A DNA stretch of 64,000 nt from Phanerochaete sordida (taxonomy: Eukaryota; Basidiomycota; Agaricomycetes; Polyporales; Phanerochaetaceae). Under the pieces are notes generated by a model. That model saw only the letters and a list, made by a program, of their open reading frames with translations. It was not told the origin of the DNA and searched no databases. The stretch is taken from the NCBI GenBank assembly GCA_019973155.2, contig BPQB01000035.1:124001-188000 (forward strand), given 5' to 3'. Made by a program: the position numbers and the translations under genes. Shown piece by piece: positions 1 to 12,806 of this stretch; position 1 is the stretch's first letter; every line of letters starts with the position of its first letter.

Positions 1-115
1 CTACTCTATTGTTGACTCTGCTTCGCTAGCCCGCCTTGATGTCCGCTGCCTGTCTGCTGCGTCCCTGAATTTACGCTGCCCTCCCAGGAAATCCGTGACG
101 AGAAGCCTGTAGCAC

Positions 116-1699
116 CTACGATAAACCGCGTACCGCCCACAGTGCAACGAATAAAGGCCGCACCTCTTCGATTTTGAGTCCAATCTCCTCTATCGAGCCG
201 CTTGCCCGCACGTCGCCGTGCATCGCATCGTCGACGCACTCGTACCTCTCCTCCCCCTCTTCTCCGCCTCCCGCAAGCGGCCTTACCAGGCTCTCTATCC
301 CACCAGCGAAACGCAGACTGCTAATCGCGGCCGCCGGCGCGTGCTGGTCATCCGCGCGGCGCAGGTTCAGCAGGAAGCGCGAGACGAGCACGGCGGTGAG
401 CCTGCTCATATACTTGTCAGCATCGCTCCCGGGGCCAAAGATAGGGAAGGATGGGCAGAGCACGCACGTGAAGATCACTTGCGAGAGGCACAACACGCGA
501 TCGAGCACGAGCTGGCTTGCGTTGAGCGCTGCGAGTGCGCTGCGCGTCGCGTCAGAAGATTTCCTCTCCGGCTAAGAGCGGCTGAAGAGCATACACGAAA
601 TAGAGCGTGCCGTCGCGCAGGAAGAGCGCATACAGCGGGCTGCGCAAGCGGAGGCGGCGCGTCGCGCGCACCTGCGCAGCGGTCTTCGCCCACGTGAGCG
701 CGAGCACGAGCACGTCGCCGAGGAGCGTCGGAAGGCGGCCTGCCCACGCGACTGTAGTATTTTGGTCAGCAGGTACTAGATTGTGAGAAGTGGGCGAGCA
801 TTTACGGCTGTAGGTCGTGCGGTTAGAGGGATGACATAAGGAAGAGAATGCGCAGGTCATACGTTTGGTGGAGCTCGGCGGTCATTGTGAGCTCGAAATT
901 GCATCCGCGTGGCGAGCCTCTGAGCAGGTGTGCTAGCCAACTCGACTTGTGTGCTGATACTACACATATCTGGGCCAAGCAGTGTTGGTCGACGAACAGA
1001 GGAATGATGAAGATATAGCGTACTGCGGTAGTGATTGCAGGTGCGAGAGATAGTATCAATACAAGACAGAAGATTCTGCTGTTCTTGTCGTACAGTGCGT
1101 ACATTCTGAACGCCAGGAGCGCTAGGGAGATATTCGTCAGCGTTCTACCATCACAGATTCCAAGAAGACAGGCTATGCGTACCTGCCGTCACACAGTATG
1201 CTACGATTATGGAGATGTCATTGAGAGCCTGCAGGGCTGTAAATCTGGATGCAACGGGACATCAATGGTAGTAGCGCGGGGGTACTATATTTACAGGACG
1301 CACGTCTAGTTTCGCAGGTCAAGGCCAGATCAGGTTCTTGCTTCGTCAGACGTACTGTGAGATCCAGACGCAGATATATCTGCAGCAGGACAATTGCATC
1401 CAGAAGCAGGTTGTAACGGTTGATGACGAATAAAATGGCAGGGAGCGTGCGTCGCCTGCCCCAGATGACTCGGATCTCCGCGTCGAAAGTGATGATGTGC
1501 TCGTAGGCGATAAGAGCTAAAATTGCTCAGTTGCAGCATACCAGCATCATTGCGAAGGAGGCGTACCAATCAATGCACCGTTGATATAGTCCTGAAAGAA
1601 GCTTGCATCTTGGAGCGGGCTGAGTTCAGCTTGCGGCGACCTGTAAGGATGTGCAAGCACGAACTCGCTATCAGAAACTGTACTGAGTTCGCAAACCAT
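116..1699 (-). CDS. DUF6533-domain integral membrane protein
   Basis: Spliced minus-strand gene. Translation from the ATG at 1699 runs through FFQDYINGALI, then across a 50 bp GT-AG intron into ALIAYEHIITFDAEIRVIWG and FVINRYNLLLDA, which is the DUF6533 signature (Y-[DE]-x-[IL]-[IL]-TFD-x-E, W, NRY). Later exons give LQALNDISIIVAYCVTAALLAFRMYALYDKNSRI, VLVLALTWAKTAAQVRATRRL, LFLRDGTLYFVYAL and finally the family hallmark MSRLTAVLVSRFLLNLR near 400, followed by an acidic tail ending in TAG at 116-118. These pieces match the usual seven-helix layout of about 330-370 residues. Function is unknown for the family; location is a membrane. An upstream in-frame TTG exists but the ATG at 1699 is preferred. 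Middle exon borders are approximate. High confidence in the family. Confidence 0.85.
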
Positions 1700-3116
1700 C
1701 TCTATGTTGCGGACGCATCCTGTGAGCAAGGGTCTTTAAAACCTTGTTCCCACTCCCGAGCCTTGTCTGTTCGCTATGTTCGACACCAAACGGAACACCG
1801 ATATTACAATGACAGGAAATGCGGAATTACCTACCGGCATCGGCTTCGTTGCGGAGCGGAGCGGACAACGCCTTGGACGCCAATGCTCCGAGCATATACG
1901 AATCGGCAATCATGGTGCTACAAAGAGCATGACGTCGCCTAGAACATATCGACTCCAGATGTAAGTTGTGATCAGCGGGCGATGCCCGGAGTCGTCGCAG
2001 CCCGATGGGCCGACCGCCACGATGCTTGGTATCACGTCGATGAGAGCACTCAGTATTCGATATTCCATGCACAAACCCAACGAATTCGTACGTACATAGC
2101 GTTACGACTGATGGATACAACGTCGAATACGAACCCAACAAGCGTCCGTGGCGGAAGAATGTCAGCGCCCCGCAGATAAAATGCAAGAGACATTGAGAGA
2201 ACAAGAGGGGGCAACTTCGCCGCTCTCTGGATGTCCGCCTCGTCCTCCTCCATCTTTCGATGTGGCTCTTGCTGAGCGCTGCGACATGTAAGCGAGGGAC
2301 AGTGCTGAGCAACGCAGCCGCCAGCGGCGACTTCTGCATGCGGCAACTGGCGCATCATTTTAGCGCGTCGAGTCGGGGCTGGGTCTCCGGGGTCCATTCT
2401 CAGCACGGGCAGAGGTGCCCGGAGTCCATCTCGCTCGCCTGCTCTGACCGCCATGTCTGCGATACTGCAAGATCTTCCTCACTACCCTCAACCTGTCGTG
2501 TAGATGGCTGCTTAGTCTTCTTCGCCTCACAAGCCCCTAGATATGATCACGCGTTAATCTTGGGGGTCCCTCGAGGTCAATGGCGTGCCAGCTCGACAAG
2601 AGCTACAGCGATTCCCAATGTGTGAGTTGATTTGCTCCCATGTTTCGTTTGCGACATCTTCTCACACGCCCACATCCCTCAGCCGGATAAACTGCGAGTT
2701 GGAGGCCTGATGCGGGCACATACAACTTGCGCAACGTTCGTCTCTTCCGACCTACCTCGGAGGCTTGAAGTAAGCATCTCGCATTGCATCAGCCAGACCC
2801 GAAGCATGTTCAGACGGAAAACTGCGTAGCCATTTTACGCTTGCGAATACCACTCCACGGGGATGCGATTGTATACGCAAGTTGCGCAACATCGAGCTCC
2901 AATTGAGTACCCCGCACGACATGCGAATCACTCATAAACGCAGCGTCAATCTGCCGCGCTGCACGCGGTCGCGGACCATAGAAGCGCAACTCTCTCAGGC
3001 CATCTCCCCGCCCCGCCAAGCACACGCAATGTGTGCAATCGCCCGCGGAGACCGCTCCGGAAGTACTCCAGATATACTCGCGCTTCGACTTCTCACACGC
3101 CCTCACGCCGACCGCC
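1700..3116. other. intergenic region between divergent DUF6533 and MFS genes
   Basis: About 1.4 kb that should hold both promoters. Minus-strand reading near 1930-2200 gives short hydrophobic stretches (TTYIWSRYVLGDVMLF; LVGFVFDVVSISRNAMYV) that could be remnants of another membrane protein, but no continuous exon chain or family signature is visible. No TATA box or repeat stands out. Confidence 0.4.
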
Positions 3117-5461
3117 ATGTCCCCCTCACATGGTGCCACACCCGTCGATGAGAAGACGTCCGACCCGGCTGCCTGCGAGCCTGTCCTCGCGACGGTGCCC
3201 GCACGACGCAGTGGCTCAGACGCAGCCCTGAGCGAGAAGGGGAGTGGCGACACGGCAGACGTGCTCGTTGTGGACTGGGACGGGCCCGACGACCCTGAGA
3301 ACCCGCGAAAGTGCGTTACTTGTGCTATGTTTTCGCAACTCTGAAATAACCCTCGCACAAGCTGGGAGCTGGGCAGGAAATGGGCGGTCACGCTCGTCGT
3401 GTCGGGCTTCCTGTTCATCAGCCCCGTTTCATCTGCGATGATCTCGCCCGCGACTGACCAGCTCGTGAGCCAGTTCCACATCGGCAGCTCGGTCGTCGCC
3501 GCGATGACGACGTCGTCATTCCTGCTAGCATACGGTGCGTTTCACTTTGCATTTTGCTGGTGAAGATGGCTGAAACATGGCGAACAGCTGTCGGCCCGCT
3601 CTTCCTGGGGCCACTCAGCGAGGTGTATGGTCGCGTGATCGTGCTACAATTGTCGAACCTCTGGTATCTGGGTGCGCAACAATATTGCCCTGCTACCCTA
3701 CCGCGCTAACGTCTGCCCGTAGCCTGGAACCTCGCATGCGCGTTCGCGCAGAGCAGCCCGCAGCTCATCGCGTTCCGCTTCCTCGCCGGCATTGGCGGGT
3801 CTGCTCCACTTTCGGTGCGCATATAAGGAGTTCCCCATGCTCGCACAAGAGCTCAGATGTATGGTAGATTGGCGGCGCAGTCATCGGCGACTGCTTCAAT
3901 CCTGACCAGCGCGGAAAGGTGAGCTCACTGTACCTCTACTGTGATGATAAATCCTGACTGTATGCTCTTTTGTCAGGCCATCGCGGTGTACGGCTTCGCG
4001 CCACTCTTCGGTATGAGCCCAGAACACCGTGTTCCCCTTCAGGTTCTCATCTGGTCATGACCACAGGTCCCTTCATCGGCCCACTGACCGGCGCAGTGGG
4101 TCCTTCATACAAATATGCTATCTGATGATTTCTGAACGTACCCGCAGTGGGTCGCCGAAAAATCCGACTGGCGCTGGGTGGTACGTGCCCGCCCTGTCCC
4201 ACCGCGCCGCGTTTCCAGGCTCAACTCACTCGCGCGCACAGTTCTACTCGACGACAATCGCGACCGTCGGCGTGCAAGTCCTCGGATTCCTCTTCCTGCG
4301 CGAAAGTACGTCCCACCAGGTTCCGCACCCCCGCTCGCGCTCACGCAGACACCCGCAGCGTACGCGCCGGTGCTGCTCAAACGCAAGCTGAAGCGCATCG
4401 CGAAGAACATGGGCCTGGAGGGCGCCGGAGCATGCAAGCTGCGCACGCGGTACGAGGGCGATAGCCCCGAGAGGTGCGCTGCCCGTCGATTTCCGCTTCT
4501 GGGCATCGCTGAAGCGCGGCGTCCGCCAGCTGGCGCGCGTTCCTGAGCAAGTCGCTGCTGCGCCCGTTCGTGTTCTTCGTGCGCGAGCCGATCGTGCAGC
4601 TGCTCGGCATCTACTTCGCGTTCATGTACGGTCTGACCTACCGTGCGTCTCCTCCCTTGCCCGCCCACCGTAGCCCCCGCGCCCGGCGCGCGCTGACCAC
4701 CGCGCAGTGTTCGTGACGACAATCTCGCCGATCTTCCTGACGGTGTACGGCGAGCCGGTCGGCATCAGCGGGCTGCACTACCTCTCGCAGGGCCTCGGCG
4801 TCACGCTCATGGCGCAGGTCAACGGGCGCACGATGGACGCGGCGTACGCGTGGCTCAAGCGCCGCGCGGGCGGCGAGGGCCGCCCCGAGTTCCGTCTGCG
4901 TACGTCGCGCTGCTGCGGTCGCCGAGCGACGACGTGCTGATACATGGCTGCGCAGCGCCGATGATGCTCGGGACGATCCTCCTCCCCGTCGGGATCCTCA
5001 TCGCGGGGTGGTGCGCGGAGACGCGCCAGCCGTGGATCGCGGTCGACATCGTGAGCGGTCTGCTCCGTTTGCGCGGTCGCGCGGCTGACACGCGCCCAGG
5101 GCTTCTTCGTGTTCGGCATGGGCACGGTGCTCACCTCGCAGTGCGTGACGATGTACGTCGTCGACACCTTCACGCTGCACGCCGCGTCCGGTATGCCCGC
5201 CTTTCCCTCCCCTCGCACCTCCCCCACTGACGCAGCACGATCCCAGCGCTCGCGGCAGTGACGTTCCTGTGCTCGATGGCGGGGTTCGGCTTCCCGCTGT
5301 TCGCGCCCGCGATGTACGCCGCGCTCGGGTACGGCAAGGGCAACACGCTCATCGCCGTCGTCGGGATCGCCCTTGGGTGCCCCGCGCCGTGGCTCTTCTG
5401 GTTCTACGGCGAGCGCATCCGGCGCCGCAGCCTGTATGCGGTGCACGGGGCCGGCCACTAG
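3117..5461 (+). CDS. MFS multidrug/polyamine-type transporter (DHA1 family)
   Basis: Proton-driven exporter of the plasma membrane by family. Start ATG at 3117 gives a hydrophilic N-tail with the typical fungal DHA1 motif DWDGPDDPENPRN; exon 1 ends at 3310 and exon 2 opens at 3362 with WELGRKWAVTLVVSGF, both in phase. Later exons read FHIGSSVVAAMTTSSFLLAY, GPLSEVYGRVIVL (motif A), AFRFLAGIGGSAPLS, GDCFNPDQRGKAIAVYGFAPLFGPFIGPLTGAW, SDWRWVFYSTTI, FGVREPIV-like/LLGIYFAFMYGLTYLFVTT, then five C-terminal helices ending FYGERIRRRSLYAVHGAGH and TAG at 5459-5461. Twelve helices can be accounted for; about nine short introns. Substrate cannot be told from sequence; TPO/FLR1-like polyamine or drug exporters are the nearest relatives known to me. 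Apparently intact. Confidence 0.9.
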
Positions 5462-5900
5462 GACGGATAGCTGTCGGCCTGGACTGTTAGGTTGTATGCT
5501 GTTGTACTTGAAATGGCATGCCATAGAAATGGTGTGGATGGTGACGACGGGTCATGCGAGGAGCATTGCATAATGGTATGTTCTCGGGTGGATTCGACGT
5601 TGAAGCGACGAGTCCGTCAGCCCGTGCGGCATAGCAATTGCAATGATATACAGCGTGGGCGACAGCAAATCCGAACACCGGGCTATTACATGAGACTACA
5701 CTATGGATAGTTGGGGTATGTCCGTTAGCGAAGGTTTAGGTGGTCCCTCAGGTGGCTTTCTCATCTCCAATGCTTGTATGGTATCACTGTTCGTAGGTTT
5801 ATTTTGAAGGGGTTTAAATCCTCCTCGACAACCTTCACGATCCATCCTCCAGACCTATGCGACATATTACTGTCAGCAGGCTTGATACACAACCAATCAC
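5462..5900. other. tail-to-tail intergenic region
   Basis: 439 bp between the 3' ends of the MFS gene and the first phosphate transporter. It should contain both terminators. I see no coding exon or repeat. Confidence 0.6.
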
Positions 5901-8460
5901 TCAATTGTACTTGCCCTGGATGAACTTCTGCTGCGGCTCATTGGACAGGTCCTCGAGCGTCTCGCCATTCGTCTCCTCTAGGACCAGCGTAGCGAGAAAG
6001 CCGGCCGCCATGAACGGTATAAAAACTAACACCCTATCCGCCCAGCCATCAGCGTACATTCCGCGACAAGTACCCAAAATCCGACTCACGACTGCCAGAG
6101 CTTCAAGCTCCTGTTCCCGACGATGGCGAACTGGCCGATGATCGCGCCGACCTTGCCCGCGGCGGCGCTGAGGCCGTGGCACGTCGAGCGGTAGCGCGTC
6201 GGGAAGAGCTCGCCGGGGACGACGAAGGTCGTCGTGTTAGGCCCGAAGTTCATGAAGAACGCGGCGAGCACCGCGAGCGCGTACAGCGCGTGCGACCAGC
6301 CGCCGCCGCCGAAGCGCGTGTGCGGCGCGAGCGGCTCGGGCGAACCGAGCGCGTTGCGGGCCGCGCCGACCTTGAGCACGACGCCTGGAGATCCGGGAGG
6401 GTCAGCAAAGGTGATACTGGCCCGGGGAGGACGCACCGATGACGGCGAAGAGCAGCGCGAGGACGCCGAAGCCGAGCAGCTGGATGCGCCGGCGCCCAAA
6501 GGTTGGGTGGTCGATGAGCGCGAACGTCGCAGCATAGCCGAGCACGAGGCCGGATGCAGAGAAGATCATGCTCGCGACCGCGAGGTCGACGAGGCCGCCG
6601 AAGGCGTCTTGGGGCCCGAAGAAGCTGTCGGAACCTAGCGTCACGTTGTAGTAGTGGCTGCCCGCCGGCGGCGTGATGAGTGCGATGCTGACGCCAGACG
6701 AGCTGGTGTCGCGTGCGATGCCCGCGACGGCGGTAGGCACGGTGCACGCCACGATGGACTGCACGATGCCGACGGAGCAGAAGAGGGTGTCGGTGTTCAG
6801 GGCGACCCCATAGAATGCGATCTACAGGAGTTTAGCCTCACATCAGCACGTGGATAAGATCGGCACTCACATCGACGGCGAACCAAGTGAATCCGCACGC
6901 AAGGAGGAGCTTCAAGTTGGCCCACTTGCTGAAGTAAAGCCGGAAATCCTTGATGCTTGATTTCGGCGCCTTGACGCGCGTGACCGTCGAGTTCTCGTCC
7001 CACTCCCAGTTTCCCGTATCGCAGAAGGTCTTGATGTCCTTCTCTGCCTGCGCGAAAATGAGTCGATGCTTTGGATCCTCCGTTGTCATGCACGGACCTG
7101 CTTGACATTCCGCTCAATGTCCATGGTAAACCGCGGTGTCTCAGGAATTGTGAGGCGAAAGCGGATGGCGATGACGGCGGGGACGCAGCCGAGGGCGAGG
7201 ATAATGCGCCACGCGTGGTCGGCGTGGATTTGTGCGAGTGCCATGGGTCCGTTGCTCGGAAAGCTATTCTTGAAGCCGACGATCACGAAGTAACCGATGA
7301 CGCCCGCAACTGAGACGGCTGGTCAGAGATTGCAGCAGTCTGAGCTTGCGATGCAGACGGGCGTACCAAACTGACCCCACCCCTGGCCAGAAAATACAGT
7401 CGTCATCATTCGGCCGCGGATGCGTTTGGGCGCGAACTCGGATGGGAAGACCGCACTCAAGGGATAGTCTCCGCCAATTCCTATCCCGAGCTACGTGGGC
7501 GAGGTGAGCGGGGAGAAGGGAAACTCTGGGAAATAATCAAAGACGTACGATGAGTCGCCAGATGAACAAAGATGTGTAGATGCTCATGGTGCCCTTGGGA
7601 CCGTTGGCGCATAATGCTTGTCCGAAGGTGCCAATTGTGATAATGATGAGCTCTATCCCATCTTTAAATTCACTCATTAGCTGTCACTTCCTCGAAGGGA
7701 TACAAGTTACTCACAGATGCGCTTCCTCCCGACTTTGTCGGCAACAAAACCGAACAGAAGCTGTCCCACAAACGTCCCCACTGGCGAAGCAATCTTGAGC
7801 ATATTCGACGATGATATGTCAGTATATATCGTCAAAACTCTTGCTTGATCGTCATATATGCTGGAATACACGAAGTCGAGGATGACGGCTGTCAGGGTGA
7901 TTGCGAAAATATCGTATCTACTCCAAAATCAGCATTCTCAGAATGTATGGGCAGAGGCGCACTGCCACATACGCGTCGGCGAAGAATCCGACCCCAGCGA
8001 TGAGGCAGACTTTCGTATGGAACCACCTGCACAGAGAATGTCAGATAGGGTAGAGCCCTTGAAAAAGCTGACAAGCTTACGAAAACGCCTTGTCATCAAT
8101 CTCCCTAAGCGCATCCAATCTTCGCTGCGAGAGCCTGACGCCAATCGAGTCGTCGTCGTCGTCCGATACGGCCTCGCCATTCGAGTAGACGCTTTCCTGT
8201 GCTGCGTCATCACGCCTATTTGCATCGAGGGCCGGTAGCGCATCCGCCTCTGGCGCCCCAGTGGAATCGCCCGCCCTCTTGCGCGAGTGCGGAGTGCGTT
8301 TGAAAGGCTGCGGACGAGCGCCAGGGCTTTGCTGCTCGTTGGACGCGGCATCGACTGCGTATCCCGGTGCCAGGCGGGGTTGGACAGTGGGCAACACGGA
8401 TGCTCGGGACTGCATCTCGATGCTTTGCTCGTCATGAGGGTGGGGCGGGCGACGAGACAT
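5901..8460 (-). CDS. high-affinity H+/inorganic phosphate symporter, PHO84 type (copy 1)
   Basis: Plasma-membrane phosphate:H+ symporter of the MFS phosphate family. ATG at 8458-8460 begins a disordered, Pro/Asp-rich tail ending [10 protein letters not shown] then [19 protein letters not shown] across an intron into YDIFAIT. Diagnostic segments follow: [12 protein letters not shown] (motif A), [12 protein letters not shown] (phosphate-binding GGDYPLS), [39 protein letters not shown] and [19 protein letters not shown], and the C-terminus [18 protein letters not shown] ending GKYN with TGA at 5901-5903. About ten small introns. A second copy with the same orientation lies directly upstream (9978-12806), so this is a tandem duplication. 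No CACGTG (Pho4-type) site was seen in its upstream region. Which copy is the high-affinity one cannot be decided. Confidence 0.92.
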
Positions 8461-9977
8461 CTCTAGCCATGGGTGAGGGATGTGGACGAGGGGTGGAGGG
8501 GGATGAGCGGGCCGTCTGCGCAGGGATACCCGAGCATTATGAAGGACAAACGTGACAGGTATCAAAGTCTACTGGACAGGCTCTCTGTTGCGCGCAGCCA
8601 AGGCAGTACCTGATCCGGAACGGTACAAGTTAGAGTTCGTGCTGTACCCTGACTGAAGACAGGATTGCGGTGCCAGCAGACTTCCAGCCGTCGCCAAACA
8701 GCGACGTCAAGAAGACAAGGAGCTACTCTATTGTCAGCACAGCTGTAGCAAAGAGACTTCTCGCAGTCTGTAGAGCGTGACTCGCCTGAAATTCGTGCCA
8801 TCTCCTGATTCGTCCAAGATCAGCTCTACGGCTGCATGTTTCAATCAAGGAATCGAGAGCCGGATCGCTGTCAAGTTACGAGTTCTTCAGCAGTTCCATC
8901 GGCTGCTTGAGATCTGGTCCTGGAGGCAATATGCACCTTCGCTTCCAAGTCAGGCACAGGGACGGGGTCCTGTTCAGGATGTTCAAAAGGGCATAGTACC
9001 AACCGCGACCGCTGTCAGTCTGTAACGTCCTGTCCGGGTTCGTCGCAGTGTACTGACGCGAAAACGTTCTGATTGGATAGAGCTAGTGAGCGAGGGCATC
9101 GAAAGCCAAGCAACAAACGAGACAAAGCAAGGTACGCACTGTATAGCAAGGCCGTGACCGACGGATCTACCGCCTTCCACGCTGTCCCCGGCTTTCAAGC
9201 CTCAAAGCTTCGAAGCTTCATTTTCGACCGGTCTTGAGGATACCCTGGCGAGGTCGAGCTTGCACCGTCACCATCCAGTACAGCTTACAAGTTCATGCTA
9301 TTGTTTCTCGTCATCAGTGGAGGGACACAGAGATCTAGCAACTGTCGCCCATGGCAGTCGGGGCAAAGAACCGCGCCAGACTCCGTGCACCCCGAGCCGC
9401 GCGGAAGGAGGACCCCGAGAACCTCTAGACGCCTGCCCTGGTGCCTTCCCCCAGAAGCCGCCCTCACGTTCGTTCCTCCAGCCGGACTGCGCATCCCAGG
9501 TGCATCGATGACACCGGCTAAGGTTCCTCTTTATGCTGCGTATTGCTTCCCTACGCTGACAATAGCGGGTCCTAGGAAACGTCCGGGTGCAATGGTGCCC
9601 ACGAGATCGTTATGCTGGTGGCAGGTGCGCAGCGGACCGCCTAACTCAGAACATTTCAGACGGCACCAATACGCAGGCTTTGCGGTACCGCAGTGGAGGC
9701 TTGGTGGAGGCAGTACAGCCAGGTTTCACGTCTAAAGTTAGGGCATCACTCACAAGACGATCTCTACACTACTATCCCGAGCTAAGGGCTGTTGAACTGG
9801 ACGCTGGTATGTATGACGATCTTCGACATCCAGATTACAGAGACAGAAGACAGCGCCCGCGGGCTAAAATACAGCTGATGCTACACTAGGGTATCTACGG
9901 TTTGTTCTAAAGTCCAAGCTATGACAATGCAAAGGGAGAGGAGAGCTGAGACTGCCGGCAGCCCTTGCGCTTGAATG
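8461..9977. other. intergenic region between tandem phosphate transporters
   Basis: 1.5 kb containing the promoter of copy 1 and the 3' end of copy 2. Short open frames of up to about 146 codons exist but have no recognisable domain or plausible exon chain. No CACGTG or TATA box was noticed. Confidence 0.45.
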
Positions 9978-12806
9978 CTATGCGGCTTGCACAGCTGCAA
10001 GGCCTGTCAAAGCAAGCATGTTAGGGATCGACATGGAGATAATTGTGCTGGCAGACGTACCCGAGATGAAGTGCTCTTGTGGCTCGTGCGACATGTCCTC
10101 GAGCGTCTCTTGGCTCGTCTCGTCGAGCAGCAGCGTGGCGAGGAAGCCTGTGACCATGAACGGTATAAACACGAACGGCCTGCCCACACAAACCAATCAG
10201 CGTCGTTCTGTCCCCATACTCCCACCGCACTCACGACTTCTGGATGCTGAGCCCCCCGTTCCCGAGGATCGCAAACTGGCTGAGGATCGCGCCGACCTTG
10301 CCAGCAGCCGCGCTGAGGCCGTGGCACGTCGAGCGGTAGCGCGTCGGGAAGAGCTCGCCGGGGACCATGAACGTCGTCGCGTTTGGCCCGAAGTTCATGA
10401 AGAACGCGGCGAAGATGAAGAGCGCGAGCATGACGTGCGTGCCGGCGTGCGCGCCGAAGAGCTCGTGCGCGCCCGCGGGCTCGCTCGTCGGGCGCGTCGT
10501 GCCGAGGTGCTTCGTCGCGGCGGGGAAGACCGTGCCGATGACGACGAAGAGCAGCGCGAGCGCGGCGAAGCCGATGAGCTGGATGCGCTTGCGCCCGAAC
10601 CAGCGGTGCTCGATGAGCAGGAAGGTGACCCAGTAGCCGGGCACGAGGCCGACGCCGGAGAAGAGCAGGTTCGCGGCGGCGAGGTCGCGGAGGTCGTTGA
10701 AGACGTTCTGCGGCGTGATGACCGTGGACACGAGCGTGTGGCCGCCGGACATGGTGATGTTGGTGCCGGCGTGGATCATGCCGTCCGCTGCGCTGGGCAG
10801 GGTGCAGCCGATCACGGACTGCGCGATGCCGATGGAGCAGAAGAGCGTGTCGGTGTTCAGCCCGACCCCATAGAATGCGACCTGGGGCAATGTGAGTGAT
10901 GGCGGCGTAGACGAGGAGTCTGCACGTACGTCGACCGCAAACCAAGCATATGCGCACGCAAACAGTAGCTTAAAATTCTCCCATCTGCCGAAGTATCGCA
11001 GGAAGTCCTTGATGCTCGACTTCGGTGCATTGACACGGATGACGATCGAGTCTTCGTCCCACGTGTATTTTCCCGTGTTGAGGAAAGTCTCAATGTCCTT
11101 TACGGCCTGAGTTCGTCGGCACCGTGAGCGGATTCAAGCGCTCTCTACCGCAGCATACACACCTGCTTGACGTTGCGCTCGATGTCCATCGTATACCGCG
11201 GCGTCTCCGGGATCGTCAGACGGAAGTAGAGTGCGATGGACGCCGGGATGCACCCGAGCCCGAGCATGATCCGCCAGACACGGTCCACATCCTGCTTCGC
11301 GTCTGCCATGGTACCCGCAGCCGGGAATGCGTTCGTGTAGCCTACCAGGCAGAGCAGCCCGACCAGACTGGCACCTGTGGGACGCGTTTAATCACGTGCC
11401 CTTCCGCGAACCACTTTGCACTTACCGAGCTGACCCCAGCCCTGGTTCGCAAAGACCGCAGTCATCATCTTGCCGCGTATATGCGTCGAGGCAAACTCAG
11501 AGGCGATTACTGCGCTCAAAGGATAATCCCCTCCGATGCCGAGGCCCATCTGAGTAGACCGGACGGTGAGGATGTGGTGCCGGAGAGGAACGAAAGGACC
11601 GTACTCACAACAAACCGCCAGATGATGAGGCATGCATAGATGTTGATCGTCCCCACGGTACCCTCGGCAGACAGAGCTTGGCCAAAGGTGCCGATGATAA
11701 TAATAATGAGCTCGATGCCATCTGCAAGTCATTTATCAGCCATTCGTCGGCCTGCGCAGCAGCTCGTCGGCGACGCACACATGCGCTTGCGGCCTGTCTT
11801 GTCAGCGAGACGGCCGAAGAAAAGCTGGCCGATAAGCGTGCCCAGCGGCGCCGCAATCTTGACAGCGTTTGACAGCGACTGGTTGCTGAACACGGTGAGA
11901 GTGCTCGTTGTCTCGTCGTAGCTACTGGAATAGACGAAGTCAAGGATCACAGAGGCGAGAGTGATAGCGAAAATGTCGTAGCTGCGCAGAGATTAACAGC
12001 TGGCCGATGTCGGGAGTGATGGTAACGCACGCATCCGTGAAGAATCCGACGCCAGCAATCAAGCATACTTTGAGATGAAACCATCTACATCACACGCATA
12101 CAATGAGACAATAGCCCGAATACAGCAGCACAGGCGACACTCACGAAAAATGTGCGCCGTCCACCTCCGCCAGCGCCGACTGCCGCTCCTTCGACAGGAT
12201 GAAGCCCGCTCGCGAGTTCGGCGGCTCGTTCTGGTCGCGGTACGGCATCGTCATGTTCGCGGTGAGCGTGACGAGCACGCGCTCCGGGTGGCGGTCGTCC
12301 GAGCGCATGCCGTAGCGGTTCGGGCTGAGGGGCGATGTGTCGCCGTACGCGAGGTGCGCCTCGACGGGGCCGTGACCCTCGAAAGAGTGCGCCTTCGCCA
12401 TGGACGACAGCTCGATGCCCGGGTGGAGCGTGGACTCGCTCGCGCCGTGGCGCCGGCGGTATGCCTCGCTGTACTGCCGGGCGGACGACGCGGACGCGAG
12501 GCGCGCGTGCTCGCCGTCGTCTGACGTGGTGTCAATTGGTGGCTCGAAGGCGGGCGGCGGCGGCGCGAGGAAGTGTCGCCGCGGCGCGGGGTGCTGCAGC
12601 TCGGCGTACTCTTCGGGTGGGGGCGAGACGATGCCCGGCGGCGCGTGTGCCTGGATCGACGGCAGGTCTGCGGCCGCATTCGGTCCCGCATACGGTGACG
12701 CGATGCCGTATTGCACGTAGGGGTTGTATTCTGCGTCGGCGTGCAGGACGGCCGGGTTTCCGCGCTGCGGGTCCATGTCTTGAGGGTGGGGCGGAACGCC
12801 AGACAT
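9978..12806 (-). CDS. high-affinity H+/inorganic phosphate symporter, PHO84 type (copy 2)
   Basis: Tandem paralogue of the gene at 5901-8460. ATG at 12804-12806 starts a cytosolic tail of about 220 residues, rich in Pro, Ser and Ala, much longer than in copy 1; it ends [11 protein letters not shown] and joins [15 protein letters not shown]. Then [109 protein letters not shown] and [19 protein letters not shown] follow. The last exon, after a 57 bp intron, reads GLAAVQAA with TAG at 9978-9980. All family motifs are retained, so it should be a working symporter. The long N-tail could be regulatory (phosphorylation or SPX-type control), which is inference only. Confidence 0.92.

Noticed and set aside
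1900..2450. Possible second DUF6533 or other membrane-protein gene on the minus strand
   Set aside because: Only isolated hydrophobic words; no signature motif and stops in all joinings tried.
10007..10957. Long open frames on both strands over the second phosphate transporter
   Set aside because: They overlap the real exons in the wrong frame and are His/Arg-rich without domains.
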